Shown: piece by piece, positions 1 through 11,466 of the stretch
Numbering within the stretch: position 1 is the stretch's first letter
Layout of the letters: each line of letters starts with the position of its first letter
From: Echeneis naucrates
Taxonomy: Eukaryota > Chordata > Actinopteri > Carangiformes > Echeneidae
Assembly (NCBI RefSeq): GCF_900963305.1
Contig: NW_021780168.1
Coordinates: forward strand, 1,315,786 to 1,379,785
DNA length: 64,000 nt
Direction: 5' to 3'
Notes under the pieces: generated by a model
What the model was told of the DNA's origin: nothing
The model's database searches: none
Seen by the model: only the letters and a program-made list of their open reading frames with translations
Translations under genes and position numbers: made by a program

Positions 1-480
1 CCAAAATCACATGTGATTCAGATGTAAACACAAAGGCTGCCCCACTGTCACCATTCAGAGCAGCTGAGAGGCTTATTGGTCATTCATTGATTATTAATGA
101 TCAGCTCAGAACCAAACAGTGTATCTGAAGCACAGGAAAGAGTTCTGCTCTCCAACACTCTGATCCCTCAATTACCATCGAGTGCACACTGTTAATGAAG
201 CTCAGGTAGACACAGGTAGATGAATAGTCCTACATTAAAACCGTGGATGGATTTCCCCAACAAGCCTTTTGATAGCAGCTGTAGAAGGTGCTGTGTTCAG
301 GTGACAGTCTCCTCTGGAATTGAGGGTTGAAATACCACTCCTGACAGTCTGTTATGTTACCCAGCTTCTTTGTCTGAGGGCCTTCTGGGAAAGATCTTTA
401 AGTCACATCTGTCTTCATTCAACTGATTCCTCAACTAACTGTTAGTACAAACTGTTTGTAAATGACATCTTTGTACATCT
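1..480. repeat. Duplicated block, copy A
   Basis: Bases 1-180 recur at 57835-58015 and inverted at 37160-37330. Bases 282-470, which include a decayed tRNA-Leu, recur inverted at 18010-18203 and 52745-52965. This is one of the segmental duplicates that carry tRNA remnants through the window. No protein gene is seen here. Confidence 0.75.
282..350 (+). pseudogene. tRNA-Leu(CAG) remnant
   Basis: The anticodon arm, variable arm and T arm of a tRNA-Leu with CAG are recognisable, but the 5' acceptor and D arm are missing. The same truncated form occurs at 18135-18203 and 52896-52964 on the minus strand, so the truncation came before the duplication. Confidence 0.55.
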
Positions 481-752
481 GACTGACAGTTACATTTGGT
501 TGTGTGAAAGTCCAACCTCTGTTCGGGGCAGACCCAGCTCAAGAAGATAAATGTGAAACTTTTCCAGATATCAGGGCTCTTTCTGGCAGAGATCCTGGGG
601 GAGCTCTGTCACTTCAAACCCAGTGCTGCCTTACTTTACCGGTGACCTTAATAAATGTTTCAACTGTGAATTGAAGATTCTCCAACTCATTGTTGGGCTT
701 CCAAGAAAGTGCTTCTCACCCAACGTGGGGCCTGCTAGTGGTAGGTCCATTG

Positions 753-824
753 TTGTAATACCAGGACTCAAACCCTGGCCGCCTGGGTGAAAACCAGGAA
801 TTCTGACCACTAGACCATATGGGA
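753..824 (-). pseudogene. tRNA-Glu(TTC), decayed
   Basis: The reverse strand follows tRNA-Glu(TTC) closely from TCCCATATGGTC through the anticodon TTC. The T arm is mutated and the 3' acceptor strand no longer pairs with the 5' strand. A complete relative is at 34584-34655. Confidence 0.6.
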
Positions 825-936
825 GATGCGACCATGCTAGCATGCTGTATTTAACACATTGTAGTGTACGTGGATGACAGCATCATATTAGGGCGTTTTG
901 ACAATGACCTGTATTTTAAATGAAATAAAGCCATTT

Positions 937-965
937 TCTCTGACTGGGAATTGAACCCAGGCTAC
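937..965 (-). pseudogene. tRNA-Glu(CTC) 3' fragment
   Basis: Only the T arm and 3' acceptor of a Glu(CTC)-type tRNA remain. A complete gene of this type is at 34919-34990. Confidence 0.4.
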
Positions 966-1014
966 TTATGTTGAAATATTTTAAGATCCTCTGTACATTG
1001 CTGTGCATCAGCGT

Positions 1015-1088
1015 GGTGCTGTGGCTTAGTTGGTCAAAGCGCCTGTCTAGTAAACAGGAGATCCTGGGTTCAAATCCCAGCAGTGCCT
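1015..1088 (+). tRNA. tRNA-Thr(AGT)
   Basis: Complete cloverleaf. The acceptor GGTGCTG pairs with CAGTGCC, the anticodon loop reads AGT, and the A-box and B-box positions are intact. Its flanks match those of the Thr tRNAs at 50.9 and 58.7 kb, which lie on the other strand. Confidence 0.88.
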
Positions 1089-1102
1089 GCTTTAAGGTTG
1101 TT

Positions 1103-1202
1103 NNNNNNNNNNNNNNNNNNNNNNNNNNNNNNNNNNNNNNNNNNNNNNNNNNNNNNNNNNNNNNNNNNNNNNNNNNNNNNNNNNNNNNNNNNNNNNNNNN
1201 NN
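1103..1202. other. Assembly gap
   Basis: One hundred N bases. The start of the next LRR exon is probably lost in the gap. Confidence 1.
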
Positions 1203-1369
1203 TTGTCAGAGATCAGCTGTTCTTCTCTGGTCTCAGCTCTGAAGTCCAACCCCTCCCATCTCAGAGAACTAGACCTCTGAGAATGACCTTCAGAATGACC
1301 TGAAGGATTCAGGACTGAAGGATTTGTGGTTTTCTGGAGAGTCCTCACTGTAGATCGGAGACTCTGAGG
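1203..1369 (+). pseudogene. LRR exon copy 1, broken
   Basis: The 5' end is lost in the gap. The remaining sequence is 85-90% like the other LRR exons, but after LRELDL it runs into TGA, and it lacks two bases in the codons for DLCGF. It still ends in the usual GAG|GTCAGA donor. Confidence 0.75.
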
Positions 1370-1725
1370 TCAGACTCATGTTTTATTTCTGCTCTCAGAT
1401 TAATATGATGTTACAGTTGTGGTGACTCTGACCTGCAGACAGGTTTATATTTATGAGGAAAAATCCTCTTCACGTTTTTAACATTTCAACTCAAATTGCT
1501 GAAAGTAACTTTTAAAAACAGATTTTGTTGTTTAATTTTCTCATTAAATCTTGTCACTGTTTGTATTTGACTGTTGTGAAGCTGCTTCCTGTTGGTTCAG
1601 CTGTTGACTTTCATTTTCTAAACTTCTGCTTTCTAAAGCTTCAGCTCTGAACAGATGATGAAACATTGAACACTTTCAAGCAGGAACTTTGTCTCCTAAA
1701 GTCACATCTTTAATTCTTTACTCAG

Positions 1726-1899
1726 GTTGAAGAACTGCAGTTTGTCAAAGATCAGCTGTTCTTCTCTGGTCTCAGCTCTGAAGTCCAACCCCTCCCATCT
1801 CAGAGAACTGGACCTAAGTCAGAACAACCTGCAGGATTCAGGAGTGAAGGATCTGTGTGGTTTTCTGGAGAGTCCTCACTGTAGACTGGAGACTCTGAG
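1726..1899 (+). CDS. LRR exon copy 2 (174 nt, phase 2)
   Basis: This exon encodes one NLR-type leucine-rich-repeat pair: [18 protein letters not shown], then [20 protein letters not shown]. It begins after a pyrimidine-rich CTCAG acceptor and ends at GAG|GTCAGA. At 174 nt it keeps phase 2 on both sides, so it can be added or skipped without a frame change. The reading frame is open. Confidence 0.82.
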
Positions 1900-3317
1900 G
1901 TCAGACTCATGTTTTTCTTATATATCTGCATATAAACATACACAAATACATTATTATCCTCTATATTCTCAAGTAACAATGTTACATAACATTTTAAACA
2001 CAACAAATAACCAAAATAAAAGATTTTGCCGTCTTTCTTCTGATCTTCTGGTCTTCTGATGGAGGTTCTGTCCTGTGGATGGCTCCACACCTTGGTGTGG
2101 GGCCTCCTGTCTTCCTGGGTCGGGGTTGTCTCTGTGGCAGCTCTCCCTAGCTGTGGGCCCGGAGCCCTCTCAGGGTGGTTGGCCTCCAAAGGTTTTTCTG
2201 AGGAAATTTTCTCAAAGATGGTGATTACTGGTTCAGGGTCTACATTAACACCACAAATGTAAGATATAGCTTTGAAGATTTTTGTCCAGAAGGTGTTTAG
2301 AGATCTGCACGACCAAACATGTGACCCACCGTCGCTGGACTGTGGCTGCATCTTGGACATTCAGGATTGATGTTCAGCTATATTCTGGCCAGTTTCTCCT
2401 TTGAATAGTGCAATCTATGTACAACTTTAAATTGAATGAGACCATGCTGTACACAAAGAGATGTGGTTTGTATGCACTCTAAACGTTTTTGCCATATTTC
2501 CTCAGACAGTGCGGCGTCTTAAGTCCTTTTTCCATGGCAACCAAGTTCTCTCCCATGACGGTGGGTCAATATCTTGCAACATTTGGTAGATCTTGGCTGC
2601 CCTCCTCCTTCCATTGGGGTCTAACTCCAATATGGTGTCCAATGCATTCTTAGGTGGTAAGTGAGGAAATGGGAGGTGCTTTCTGGCAAAGCTGCCCAAC
2701 TGTAGGTATCAAAAGAAGTGGCTCTTAGGTGCCACGTTTTAAAGGCAGTGTCAGTTTGGGACGAAGGGAAACAGATGGTTTCATACCAGGGAAGGGTTAG
2801 GGTTAGATTGAGGTGGAAATGTTTCCTAAATTGCAGCCATATCTTTAAGGAATTTCTAGCCTTAAATAACTGGGCATGGAGCTGCTAAGGTGAGATTGAT
2901 GAAAGCGATAAGTTAGACTGGAGTTCCATTGTGGCCCACATTGGTCTCATCTCATTTTGATGCATCGAGATCAAGTAATTGAATTTGGAAATATTAGCTG
3001 CCCAGTAATAGAACAGGATTTTAGGCGGCCCAGTCCCCCCGGGCTCTTGGGCATTTCTAATGAGGTTCTCTTAATTTCGTGGAGAGGAGGTGCCCCAGAT
3101 AAAACTTGTGATGTAACTGTTCAATTTTTTAAACCATGACTTGGTTAGTAGCATCAGGATTATCTGAAACAGGTATGAAAGCCGTGGTCGCACTGTTGTC
3201 TTGATTGTGTTAACTCAGCCCACTAGTGTGATAGGATAAGTCACAAAACTTTAAAGTTGTGGTCATACAGGTCCTTATATAATTGTGTAATGTTTATGCC
3301 CAAATAGGAAAGCCATC

Positions 3318-3625
3318 TATCTTCTACCATTTTTCCGTTTCTGGGTTGCAGGGCTGCTGGAGCCAATCCCAGCTCACATTGGGTGAGACGGGGTACACAC
3401 AGGACAGGTCGCCAGTCCATCACAGGGCCACACACACAAGGACAAACAGAGACAAACAACCACTCACACTCGCATTCACACCTGCAGTCAGTTTAGAGTC
3501 ACCAGTTAACCTAGACATACACGGTGGGAGGAAACCCACACAGACGGGGAGAAAATGCAAACTCCACCCAGAATCCAGGCTGGCAACCGAACCGGCACCC
3601 TTCTTATTGTGGGGCGACACCGCTT
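3318..3625. repeat. Common teleost interspersed repeat
   Basis: This is a GC-richer block with the phrases TGGAGCCAATCCCAGCTCACA, GGTCGCCAGTCCATCACAGG and GGGAGGAAACCCACACAGAC, familiar from many fish introns and often linked to LINE 3' ends. It interrupts the intron duplicate, and the usual intron sequence resumes at about 3626. The exact family is not assigned. Confidence 0.6.
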
Positions 3626-3816
3626 AAATCTTGTCACTGCTTGTATTTGACTGTTGTGAAGCTGTTTCCTGTTTGTTCAGCTGTTTGACTTTCATTTTCT
3701 AAATGACTCTAAACTTCTACTTTCTAAACCTTCAGCTCTGAACAGATGATGAAACACTGAACACTTCTAAGCAGGAACTTTGTCTCCTAAAGTCACATCT
3801 TTCATTCTTTACTCAG

Positions 3817-3990
3817 GTTGAAGAACTGCAGTTTGTCAGAGATCAGCTGTTCTTCTCTGGTCTCAGCTCTGAAGTCCAACCCCTCCCATCTCAGAGAACT
3901 GGACCTGAATAAGAACAACCTGCAGGATTCAGGAGTGAAGGATCTGTGTGGTTTTCTGGAGAGTCCTCACTGTAGACTGGAGAGTCTGAG
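3817..3990 (+). CDS. LRR exon copy 3 (174 nt)
   Basis: Near-identical to copy 2. It differs mainly in SLSEIS in place of SLSKIS and [10 protein letters not shown] in place of [10 protein letters not shown]. Acceptor and donor are conserved and the frame is open. The upstream intron (from 3626) is also a close copy of the intron before copy 2, so exon and intron were duplicated together. Confidence 0.82.
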
Positions 3991-4266
3991 GTCAGACTCA
4001 TGTTTTATTTCTGCTCTCAAATTATATAATGTTACAGTTGTGGTGACTCTTTTTAACATTTCAACTGTTAAATATTTCAGAATTACTTTGAAAAAAAATG
4101 TTAATGTTGTATGTATGTTAATGTTCAGATTTTAGTTTGTGGCTCGTCTCATCCATTTATTTATTTGTCATTTCATAAAAAATGTCTTTCCTACATATTT
4201 TTATAAGACATATATTTAATCAAACAGTGGCTGTTGTAACAACATAACCTCTTATATCTGCATATA

Positions 4267-4935
4267 CAGTTGTTTTCAAAATAATAGCAGTCCCACATCA
4301 CTAGCAAGATAAATCGCTGTTTTTGTTAGAATTTCAACTTCTACTCTGCAAGTACGTCTCTAGAAGGGTTAGTTAATGTATAGAAAACCAACGGACCCAA
4401 CAGGCATGACGTACATTCTACTGATTCTGTGAAACTGAATCATTTAAATGTGTTCAAAAGAATAGCAGTGCTGAGTTCAATTAGTGAGGTCACTGATTAT
4501 GTGGAAAAAAGAGGTGTTAAACAGGTGGTCCTTATTTAAGGATCAAGGCAACTGACCCTGCATATGCTGGCTGTGCATTTGTCCGAGAAAAACAGAGTAA
4601 AGTGGGTCGTTCAAGACACTGTTCAGAAAAAGAGCATTCTTTTATTAAGAAAATTATAAAAGAGGGGAAAGCCTATAAAGAAGTACAAAAAATGATAGGC
4701 TGTTCAGCTAAAATGATATCAAATGCTTTAAAATGGCAGCCAAAACCAGAAAGGCGAGGAAGAAAAAGAAAAACGACTATTCGAATGGATCGGAGAATAA
4801 CCAAAATGGCAAAGGCTACGCCAATGATCAGCCCAGGAGGCTCAAAGAAGATCTAAGATTGCCTGTGAATACTGTGACAATCAGACGACGTCTATGTGAA
4901 GCCAAGCTACCAGCAAGAAGCCCCTGCAAAGTCCC

Positions 4936-4967
<32 letters not shown>

Positions 4968-5491
4968 GACGTGCTGAAGAGGTTAGAATTTTCCAAAGAA
5001 CACATTGACTGGCCTAAAAAGAAATTTTGTGGACTGATGAGAGTAAGATTGTTCTTTTTGGGTCAAAGGGCCACAGACAGTTTGTCTGACGTCCTGAAAA
5101 ACACTGAATTCAAGCCACAGTACACAGTGAAGACAGTGAAGCATGGTGGTGCAAGCATTGTGATATGGGGATGTTTCTCCTACTATGGTTTTGGTCCTAT
5201 TTATCACATACCAGGGATCATGGATCAGTTAGAGTACATCAGAATACTGGAAGAAGTCATGAAGTTGAAGTTGAACCTTCAAGTATATTTTAGTTTATAC
5301 GATACATTTCTCAGTTTGTAAAGACTTTCTTTAAAGTATTTTCAAATCCAATTACTTTTTCCAATTTTCTTGCTTTGAAATAGAATGTGCAGTGTCCCCA
5401 ATGCATTTGTGTTCATTAAAATACTATTTATTTGACAAATTTTTACGTTTACTCACCTTTTTAAAGACACTGCTTATTATGAACATAACTG
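4267..5491 (+). mobile_element. Tc1/mariner-type DNA transposon, damaged
   Basis: The element has terminal inverted repeats, with CAGTTGTTTTCAAAATAATA at the left and its degenerate complement ending ATGAACATAACTG at the right. It is flanked by TA, the target duplication of Tc1/mariner elements. Inside, 4602-4856 encodes a helix-turn-helix DNA-binding region with a GRKRKT-type AT-hook, and 4969-5265 is similar to the first part of a DDE domain (YTVKTVKHGGASIVIWGCFS). The two parts are in different frames, a 27-base A run lies between them, and the C-terminal catalytic part is deleted, so it cannot make transposase. Empty sites exist at 1926-1945 and 7987-8005. Confidence 0.85.
4602..4856 (+). 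pseudogene. Tc1-type transposase, N-terminal DNA-binding fragment
   Basis: The 84-codon frame reads RHCSEKEHSFIKKIIKEGKA, then a helix-turn-helix with KEVQKMIGCSAKMISNALKW and a basic ERRGRKRKT stretch, as in the paired-like domain of Tc1 transposases. A frameshift ends it before the catalytic region. Confidence 0.75.
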
Positions 5492-5574
5492 TAAACATAC
5501 ACAGATACATTGGTATCGTTTCTCAAGTAACAATGTTACATGTTAAAAAAAAGCACAGATAAAAATACATTCAG

Positions 5575-5860
5575 TTGTCATGTGGACACCTCAATAGAAC
5601 TGTTTTCAGTCTGGTTTTAAAGGTTGTCAAGGTTGAGGGCAGTCACATCTTCTGAGAGACTGTTTCAAAATTTAGCAGCATAAAAGTGGAATGCAGCCTC
5701 ACCATGTTTAGTCCTGACTCTGGGCACCACCAGGAGACCACTCCCCGAGGTTCTCAGAGCCCGAGAGGGTTCATATGGCTCATATGTCAGAGATGTACCT
5801 TGGTGCTGGACCATGAAGAGACTTGTACACAAGAAGAGCCGAGATGATGTGTTCAAATTA
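5575..5860. repeat. Dispersed repeat R1, copy 1
   Basis: A block of about 285 bp that is almost identical to 6825-7130. It is known from fish noncoding sequence and often sits next to the AAGTTTATTTATA...AATTCAAAGTGCTTTACA element, seen here at 6728-6788. It makes minus-strand open frames of about 60 codons that are repeat shadows, not genes. Confidence 0.7.
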
Positions 5861-5960
5861 CAATGTTGACAGTAGAGTCAGTTCAGGTTCTTTACAGTGT
5901 TGTTTCATTTTTTCATGAAATCTTGTCCCTGTTTGAACACATCTTTTATTCTTTACTCAG

Positions 5961-6137
5961 GTTGGAGAACTGCAGTTTGTCAAAGATCAGCTGTTCTTCT
6001 CTGGTCTCAGCTCTGAAGTCCAACCCCTCCCATCTCAGAGAACTGGACCTGAGTCAGAACTGGTACCTGCAGGATTCAGGACTGAAGGATCTGTGTGGTT
6101 TTCTGGAGAGTCCTCACTGTAGACTGGAGACTCTGAG
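5961..6137 (+). CDS. LRR exon copy 4 (177 nt)
   Basis: An LRR exon with one extra codon ([11 protein letters not shown]), so 177 nt, still phase 2. It follows CTTTACTCAG and ends at GAG|GTCAGA. The frame is open, with the same residues as copies 2 and 3 elsewhere. Confidence 0.8.
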
Positions 6138-6727
6138 GTCAGACTCATGTTTTATTTCTGCTCTCAGATTAATATGATGTACAGTTGTGGTGACTCTGAC
6201 CTGCAGACAGGTTTATATTTATGAGGGAAAATCCTCTTCAGGTTTTTAACATTTAAACTGTTAAATTTTTCTAAATTACTTTTGAAAACATTATATTTAT
6301 AATTTTGAAATTGCATTTGAATTGGGCATAATTATTAATCAATCTTGTATTTTGAAAGGGGAAATTATATATCATGAATATTTGTATGTTAATGTTCAGA
6401 TTTTAGTTTGTACTTCATTTCATTCATTTATTTATTTGCATGTCATTTCATAAAAATGTCTAACAAGACATGTATTTAATCATACAGTGGCTGTTGTAAC
6501 AACATAAACTCTTATATCTGCATATACACAGATACATTATTATCCTTTTCTCAGGTAACAATGTTTCATAATATTTTAAAAACAACAAATAACCAATAAA
6601 AAGATTGAACATTCTTTCTGAGGCCTTGGAAATAAAATCAGCTACTACATGAGTCCCTTTCCTAATAAGGAACTCATGTTTCTCAGAATCATCAAAATCA
6701 AATAAAAATAAATATAAACCATTTAGG

Positions 6728-7130
6728 CAAGGCAAGTTTATTTATAGAGCACAATTTGTACCCCCAGTAATTCAAAGTGCTTTACAGATCCAGACATAAA
6801 AAAAAAAAAAAAAAGCACAGATAAAAATACATTCAGTTGTCATGTGGACACCTCAATAGAACTGTTTTCAGTCTGGTTTTAAAGGTTGTCAAGGTTGAGG
6901 GCAGTCACATCTTCTGAGAGACTGTTTCAAAATTTAGCAGCATAAAAGTGGAATGCAGCCTCACCATGTTTAGTCCTGACTCTGGGCACCACCAGGAGAC
7001 CACTCCCCGAGGTTCTCAGAGCCAGAGAGGGTTCATATGGCTCATATGTCAGAGATGTACCTTGGTGCTGGACCATGAAGAGACTTGTACACAAGAAGAG
7101 CCGAGATGATGTGTTCAAATTACAATGTTG
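6728..7130. repeat. Dispersed repeat R1, copy 2, with leader
   Basis: It starts with the familiar fish repeat head GGCAAGTTTATTTATAGAGC and an A-rich run at 6799, then repeats 5575-5860 nearly base for base. Confidence 0.7.
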
Positions 7131-7364
7131 ACAATTTGAGTCAGCCCAGGTTCTTTACAGTGGTGTTTCATTTTCTCATTAAATCTTGTCACTGTTTGTA
7201 TTTGACTGTTGTGAAGCTGCTTCCTGTTGGTTCAGCTGTTTGACTTTCATTTTCTAAACTTCTACTTTCTAAACTTTCTAAACCTCTGAACAGATGATGA
7301 AACATTGAACACTTTCAAGCAGGAACTTTGTCTCCTAAAGTCACATCTTTTATTCTTTACTCAG

Positions 7365-7541
7365 GTTGAGTTACTGCAGTTTGTCAGAGATCAGCTGTTC
7401 TTCTCTGGTCTCAGCTCTGAAGTCCAACCCCTCCCATCTCAGAGAACTGGACCTAAGTCAGAACAATGAACTGCAGGATTCAGGACTGAAGGATCTGTGT
7501 GGTTTTCTGAAGAGTCCTCACTGTAGACTGGAGACTCTGAG
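7365..7541 (+). CDS. LRR exon copy 5 (177 nt)
   Basis: Open LRR exon reading [20 protein letters not shown] at the start and [20 protein letters not shown] in the middle. The acceptor TTTACTCAG and donor GAG|GTCAGA are conserved, phase 2. Confidence 0.8.
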
Positions 7542-8706
7542 GTCAGACTCATGTTTTATTTCTGCTCTCAGATAATATGATGTTACAGTTGTGGTGACTC
7601 TGACCTGCAGATAGGTTTATATTTATGAGAGAAATCCTCTCCAGGTTTTTAAAATTTGAAATGTTAAACATTTCAAATGTTAAATGGTTTGAAATAACTT
7701 TGTGAAACATATTTTTATTAATTTGAAAAAGATCCCAAACATTGAGAGAGCTAAACCTTTATACTTGAGTAACGCCCCCAACCCAAAGGTGTGTTTTCAC
7801 ACCCTCTGGTCTGCCCAAAAGGATCTGACATCCTGGTGAGGAAAAGGGAAGTGGGGTATCCCAAGTAGATCAAATGTAAGGAACTGAAATTACCATTAAA
7901 TTTCATAAAAAGGCAGAACCCACATGGGTTTATAAGACATGTATTTAATCATACAGTGGCTGTTGTAACAACATAAACTCTCATATATCTGCATATAAAC
8001 ATACACAGACACATTATTATTTTTCTCAGATAATAATGTTGCATAATATATAAACAAAAAATTCTGCTGTGTTTCCTCAGCCTTGGAAATAAAATCAGCT
8101 ACTACATGAGTCTCTTTGCTAAAGAAAGAAATTAATCTGAATTTCTACTTCATCCAGTTTGCATAGTGAACAAATCCGGTCTTCCTCAGGTGTGGCATTA
8201 AAGCTCCCTGTTTCTGAACACAACTGTCCATAATGATCTTTGTCTTTTAGTTCAGTTATTCTTAATGTAAGGTTCCACACTGTAAGTTCTTATTAAGACA
8301 GTAGGTTCTTTATTTTGGCTTCCTCCAAACATCCAGAGATCATTTATCTCTGCTTTAGGAACAGTTTGTTTAAAATATCTAATATCTCACACCATCATTC
8401 ATTAATGAAAATATCAGATAAATCACTCATATAGAATATTAATTTCAGCTCACTGGTCCAGAGAAGGTGATGCAAAGTGTCAAAATTAAATATCTTTTTC
8501 TATGATCAGGCAGCTTCACAGATCTGTTCCACAGCTGGAGCATTTGTCTCTTATGTCTGATACTCGAGGGCCCCCAACCCAAATCACCATGAAGAGCCAA
8601 CACTGAGGTCCATTTGTGTACTGCTGTAAGATAACCAATAGCTCTATGATGCTGAGTATTACAAAGAGAATATTCACAGAATCCCCAGACAGCAGAAGCA
8701 TCGTCT
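7542..8706. other. Intron, no gene seen
   Basis: AT-rich intron sequence. Part of it (7930-8070) repeats the segment at 6470-6580 and the segment that hosts the Tc1 element at 4230-4266. Nothing coding is recognised. Confidence 0.6.
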
Positions 8707-8742
<36 letters not shown>

Positions 8743-8909
8743 ACACACACACACAGACACAGACACACACACAGACACAGACACACACACAGACACACAC
8801 ACAGACACACACAGACAGACACACAGACAGACACAGACACACACAGACACACACAGACAGACACACAGACAGACACACACAGACAGACACACACACACAC
8901 ACACACACA
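8707..8909. repeat. Compound (CA)n / (CACAGA)n microsatellite
   Basis: About 200 bp of CA dinucleotides mixed with ACAGAC units. The long Cys/Val-only frames on the minus strand come from this repeat and are not genes. Confidence 0.97.
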
Positions 8910-9116
8910 CGTGTTCAGGGCTCTACCTGCAGACCGAGCTAAAACACTGACAGCTGGGTTAAATGTCATGTGTTGGTCCAATGTCAGGCCAAGACATTTA
9001 ACATTCCTGTTGGTCCAGCTGTTTAACTTTCATTTTCTAAACTCCTACTTTCTAAACCTTCAGTTCTGAAAAGATGATGAAACACTTTCAAGCAGGAACT
9101 TTGTCTCCTAACTCAG

Positions 9117-9293
9117 GTTGAAGAACTGCAGTTTGTCAGAGATCAGCTGTTCTTCTCTGGTCTCAGCTCTGAAGTCCAACCCCTCCCATCTCAGAAAACT
9201 GGACCTGAGTTGGAACTGGGACCTGAAGCATTCAGACCTGAAGGATCTGTCTGATCTTGTGAAGAGCCCAGACTTCAGACTGGAGACTCTGAG
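9117..9293 (+). CDS. LRR exon copy 6, last-repeat type (177 nt)
   Basis: The first half matches the other LRR exons ([18 protein letters not shown]). The second half is diverged ([20 protein letters not shown]), as expected for the last repeat of an NLR array. It is open and ends at GAG|GTCAGT. Confidence 0.78.
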
Positions 9294-9782
9294 GTCAGTT
9301 GAGTTGGACTCAGTTCATGTTCCTTTCAGTAATATTGTTTAAATCCAGTATCAGAGCAAAGACTCAGTGTTTCCTGTGAACCTTCAAACTCCTCAGTGAA
9401 GCTGTGAGAGGAGAACAGAAACAGATTTCAGAATTAGACAGAAAGACAGAGAGAAAACAGTCAGCCAATCAGATCAGTCAGAGGACTGTTGTGATCATGT
9501 GACCATCAAATGACACAGATTCCAGCTGAAGAACTCAGAGATGTTGTGATGTTCAGATTCTGGTCCTCGTCCATCAAACTGTCAGATCTGAGCTGAGACT
9601 GTTTGTTCTCTGATCAGGTTCATCTGTCACAGCTCTGAGATCAGTCTGACTGAAAGCTGCACATCACATCATCATTTCACACTGTCACCATGTGGTCTTT
9701 GCAGACCAGAATCCTGTCTGTTGTCTGTAGACAGAATATGGGAGCAGCAGGCGTTGCAGGAATGTGAGGTAGCGCGGCACAT

Positions 9783-9803
9783 GAGAGAGAGAGAGAGAGA
9801 GAG
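9783..9803. repeat. (GA)n microsatellite
   Basis: Twenty-one bases of GA repeat. Confidence 0.95.
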
Positions 9804-9814
9804 AAGCTCAGTCC

Positions 9815-10780
9815 TTCCCCCAGCAGCCTAGGCCTACAGCAGCATACCTAAAGAGTAGAGGACTTCAACTTTTTAACTATAAGCTCTGTCATACAGGAAA
9901 GTTTTAAGCCTGGTCTTGAAAATTACTAAAGAGTCCGCCCCCGGACCGATGCTGGAAGTTGGCTCCATAGAAGAGGAGCCTGATAACTGAACCATCTGCC
10001 TCCAGATTTACTCTTGGAGACTCTAGGAACTCTAACCCTAACCCTAACCCTAAACCTCCATCTAGAGAGCGGAGTGGCCTGCTAGGACAGTAAGGAACTA
10101 TGAGCTCTCTGAGATATGGAGCTTGGCCATTAAGAGCTTTATACGTTAAAAGAAGGATTTTGAATTCTACTCTACTCCAAGGTTTCTTACAGTGGAGCTG
10201 GAAGCCAAAGTGATGCCGTCCAGACTGATGAGATGCTTAGATAGTATTTTTCTGAGGTGCTTAGGACCGAGTACAATAACTTCTGTTTTGTCAGAGTTGA
10301 GAAGTAAAAAAGTTTCGGTCATCCAGACTGGACCCTAACCCTGAGGTCTGAATATTCATTGACTTCATTTGGCTTCATTGATAAGTACAGCTGAGTGTCG
10401 TCTGGATATAGTGGAAATTGATGTGTTTCCTGATAATGTTGCCTAAAGGAAGCAGATAACGAGTGAAAATGACTGGTCCAAGTACCGAACTCTGCGGGAC
10501 TCCAAAACTGGCTATATTGTGTGAGGAGGAGCTGTTGTTTACATGAACAAACTGATGTCTATCTGATAAGTAGGATTTGAACCACTTAGTACAGTTCGTT
10601 TAATACCAATTTCATGTTCCAGTCTCTGTAGTAAAAATTATGATCTATGGTGTCGAATGCAGCACTGAGATCTAGAAGGAGAAGTATGGAGGCTGATCCA
10701 TTGTCTGAGGCCATTAGAATGTCATTGGAGACTTTAACCAGCGCTGTTCTGTGCTATGACGGCTGACTGTCCTGACTAAT
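9815..10780. repeat. Long dispersed teleost repeat R2
   Basis: Nearly 1 kb with hallmarks such as GAAGAGGAGCCTGATAACTG, TTACTCTTGGAGACTCTAGGA and GGTCCAAGTACCGAACTCTG, a widespread noncoding fish repeat. A short telomere-like AACCCT run lies at about 10032-10053. No transposase or reverse transcriptase frame is left. Confidence 0.6.
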
Positions 10781-11024
10781 GATGTTACAGTTGTGGTGAC
10801 TCTGACCTGAAGACAAATCTATATTTATGAGCTAAATCCTCTAAAAGGTTTTAACATTTAACTTAAATGGTCGAAAGTAACTTTTGAAAACAGATTTTTA
10901 AATTGAAAATGACATTTTAATTTCACCACTTTATATTCACAATGTTGACCATTTAGTCAGTTCAGGTTCTTTCTAGTGTTGTTTAGTGTTGTTATTAAAC
11001 CTTTTCACTGTTTGTTTGAATTTT

Positions 11025-11074
11025 GGATCTGTCTGATCTTATGGAGAGTCCAGACTCAAATTGGAGACTCTGAG
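11025..11074 (+). pseudogene. LRR exon copy 7, 3' fragment
   Basis: Only the end of a last-type LRR exon survives (GGATCTGTCTGATCTTATGG to GAGACTCTGAG|GTCAGT). It is too short to act as an exon. Confidence 0.55.
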
Positions 11075-11425
11075 GTCAGTAGAGAGTTTGACTTGGTCCA
11101 TGAAGCTTTTAGCAAACTTGTAGTAACTTAACTATCAGTGCAAATACTCACTGTTTCAATGTTCTCACTCTCCAGTGAAACTTTGAGAGGAGAACAGAAA
11201 CTGACTTCATGATTTGATGGAAAGAAAGAAAAAAACAGTCAGCCAATCAGATATGAGTAATCAGGAACCAACCAAAGTCAGATGAATGTCAGTCAGCTAA
11301 TCTTTGTCTTTGTCTTGTTGAATGTATAGAAAAAGAATGATTGAAGTTTGATGACTCTACACTGAAGTGAAACTAACTCTGACAGAAGTATTTCCACTCA
11401 CTGTCTCGCTGTTTTGCCTCTACAG

Positions 11426-11466
11426 GTTCAACGACAGAGTGATTACAGCTTCTACAGAGGAGACCT
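11426..11466 (+). CDS. Possible linker exon (LRR to FIIND)
   Basis: A 41-nt segment bounded by CTCTACAG and GTGAGTAC. It is placed between the LRR array and the FIIND exons by position and splice signals alone. Confidence 0.35.

Noticed and set aside
5665-7118. Two identical 63-codon minus frames ([14 protein letters not shown])
   Set aside because: They lie in two copies of a dispersed repeat.
8445-8981. Long minus-strand frames rich in Cys and Val (178, 130, 78 codons)
   Set aside because: They are translations of the CA/CACAGA microsatellite at 8707-8909.
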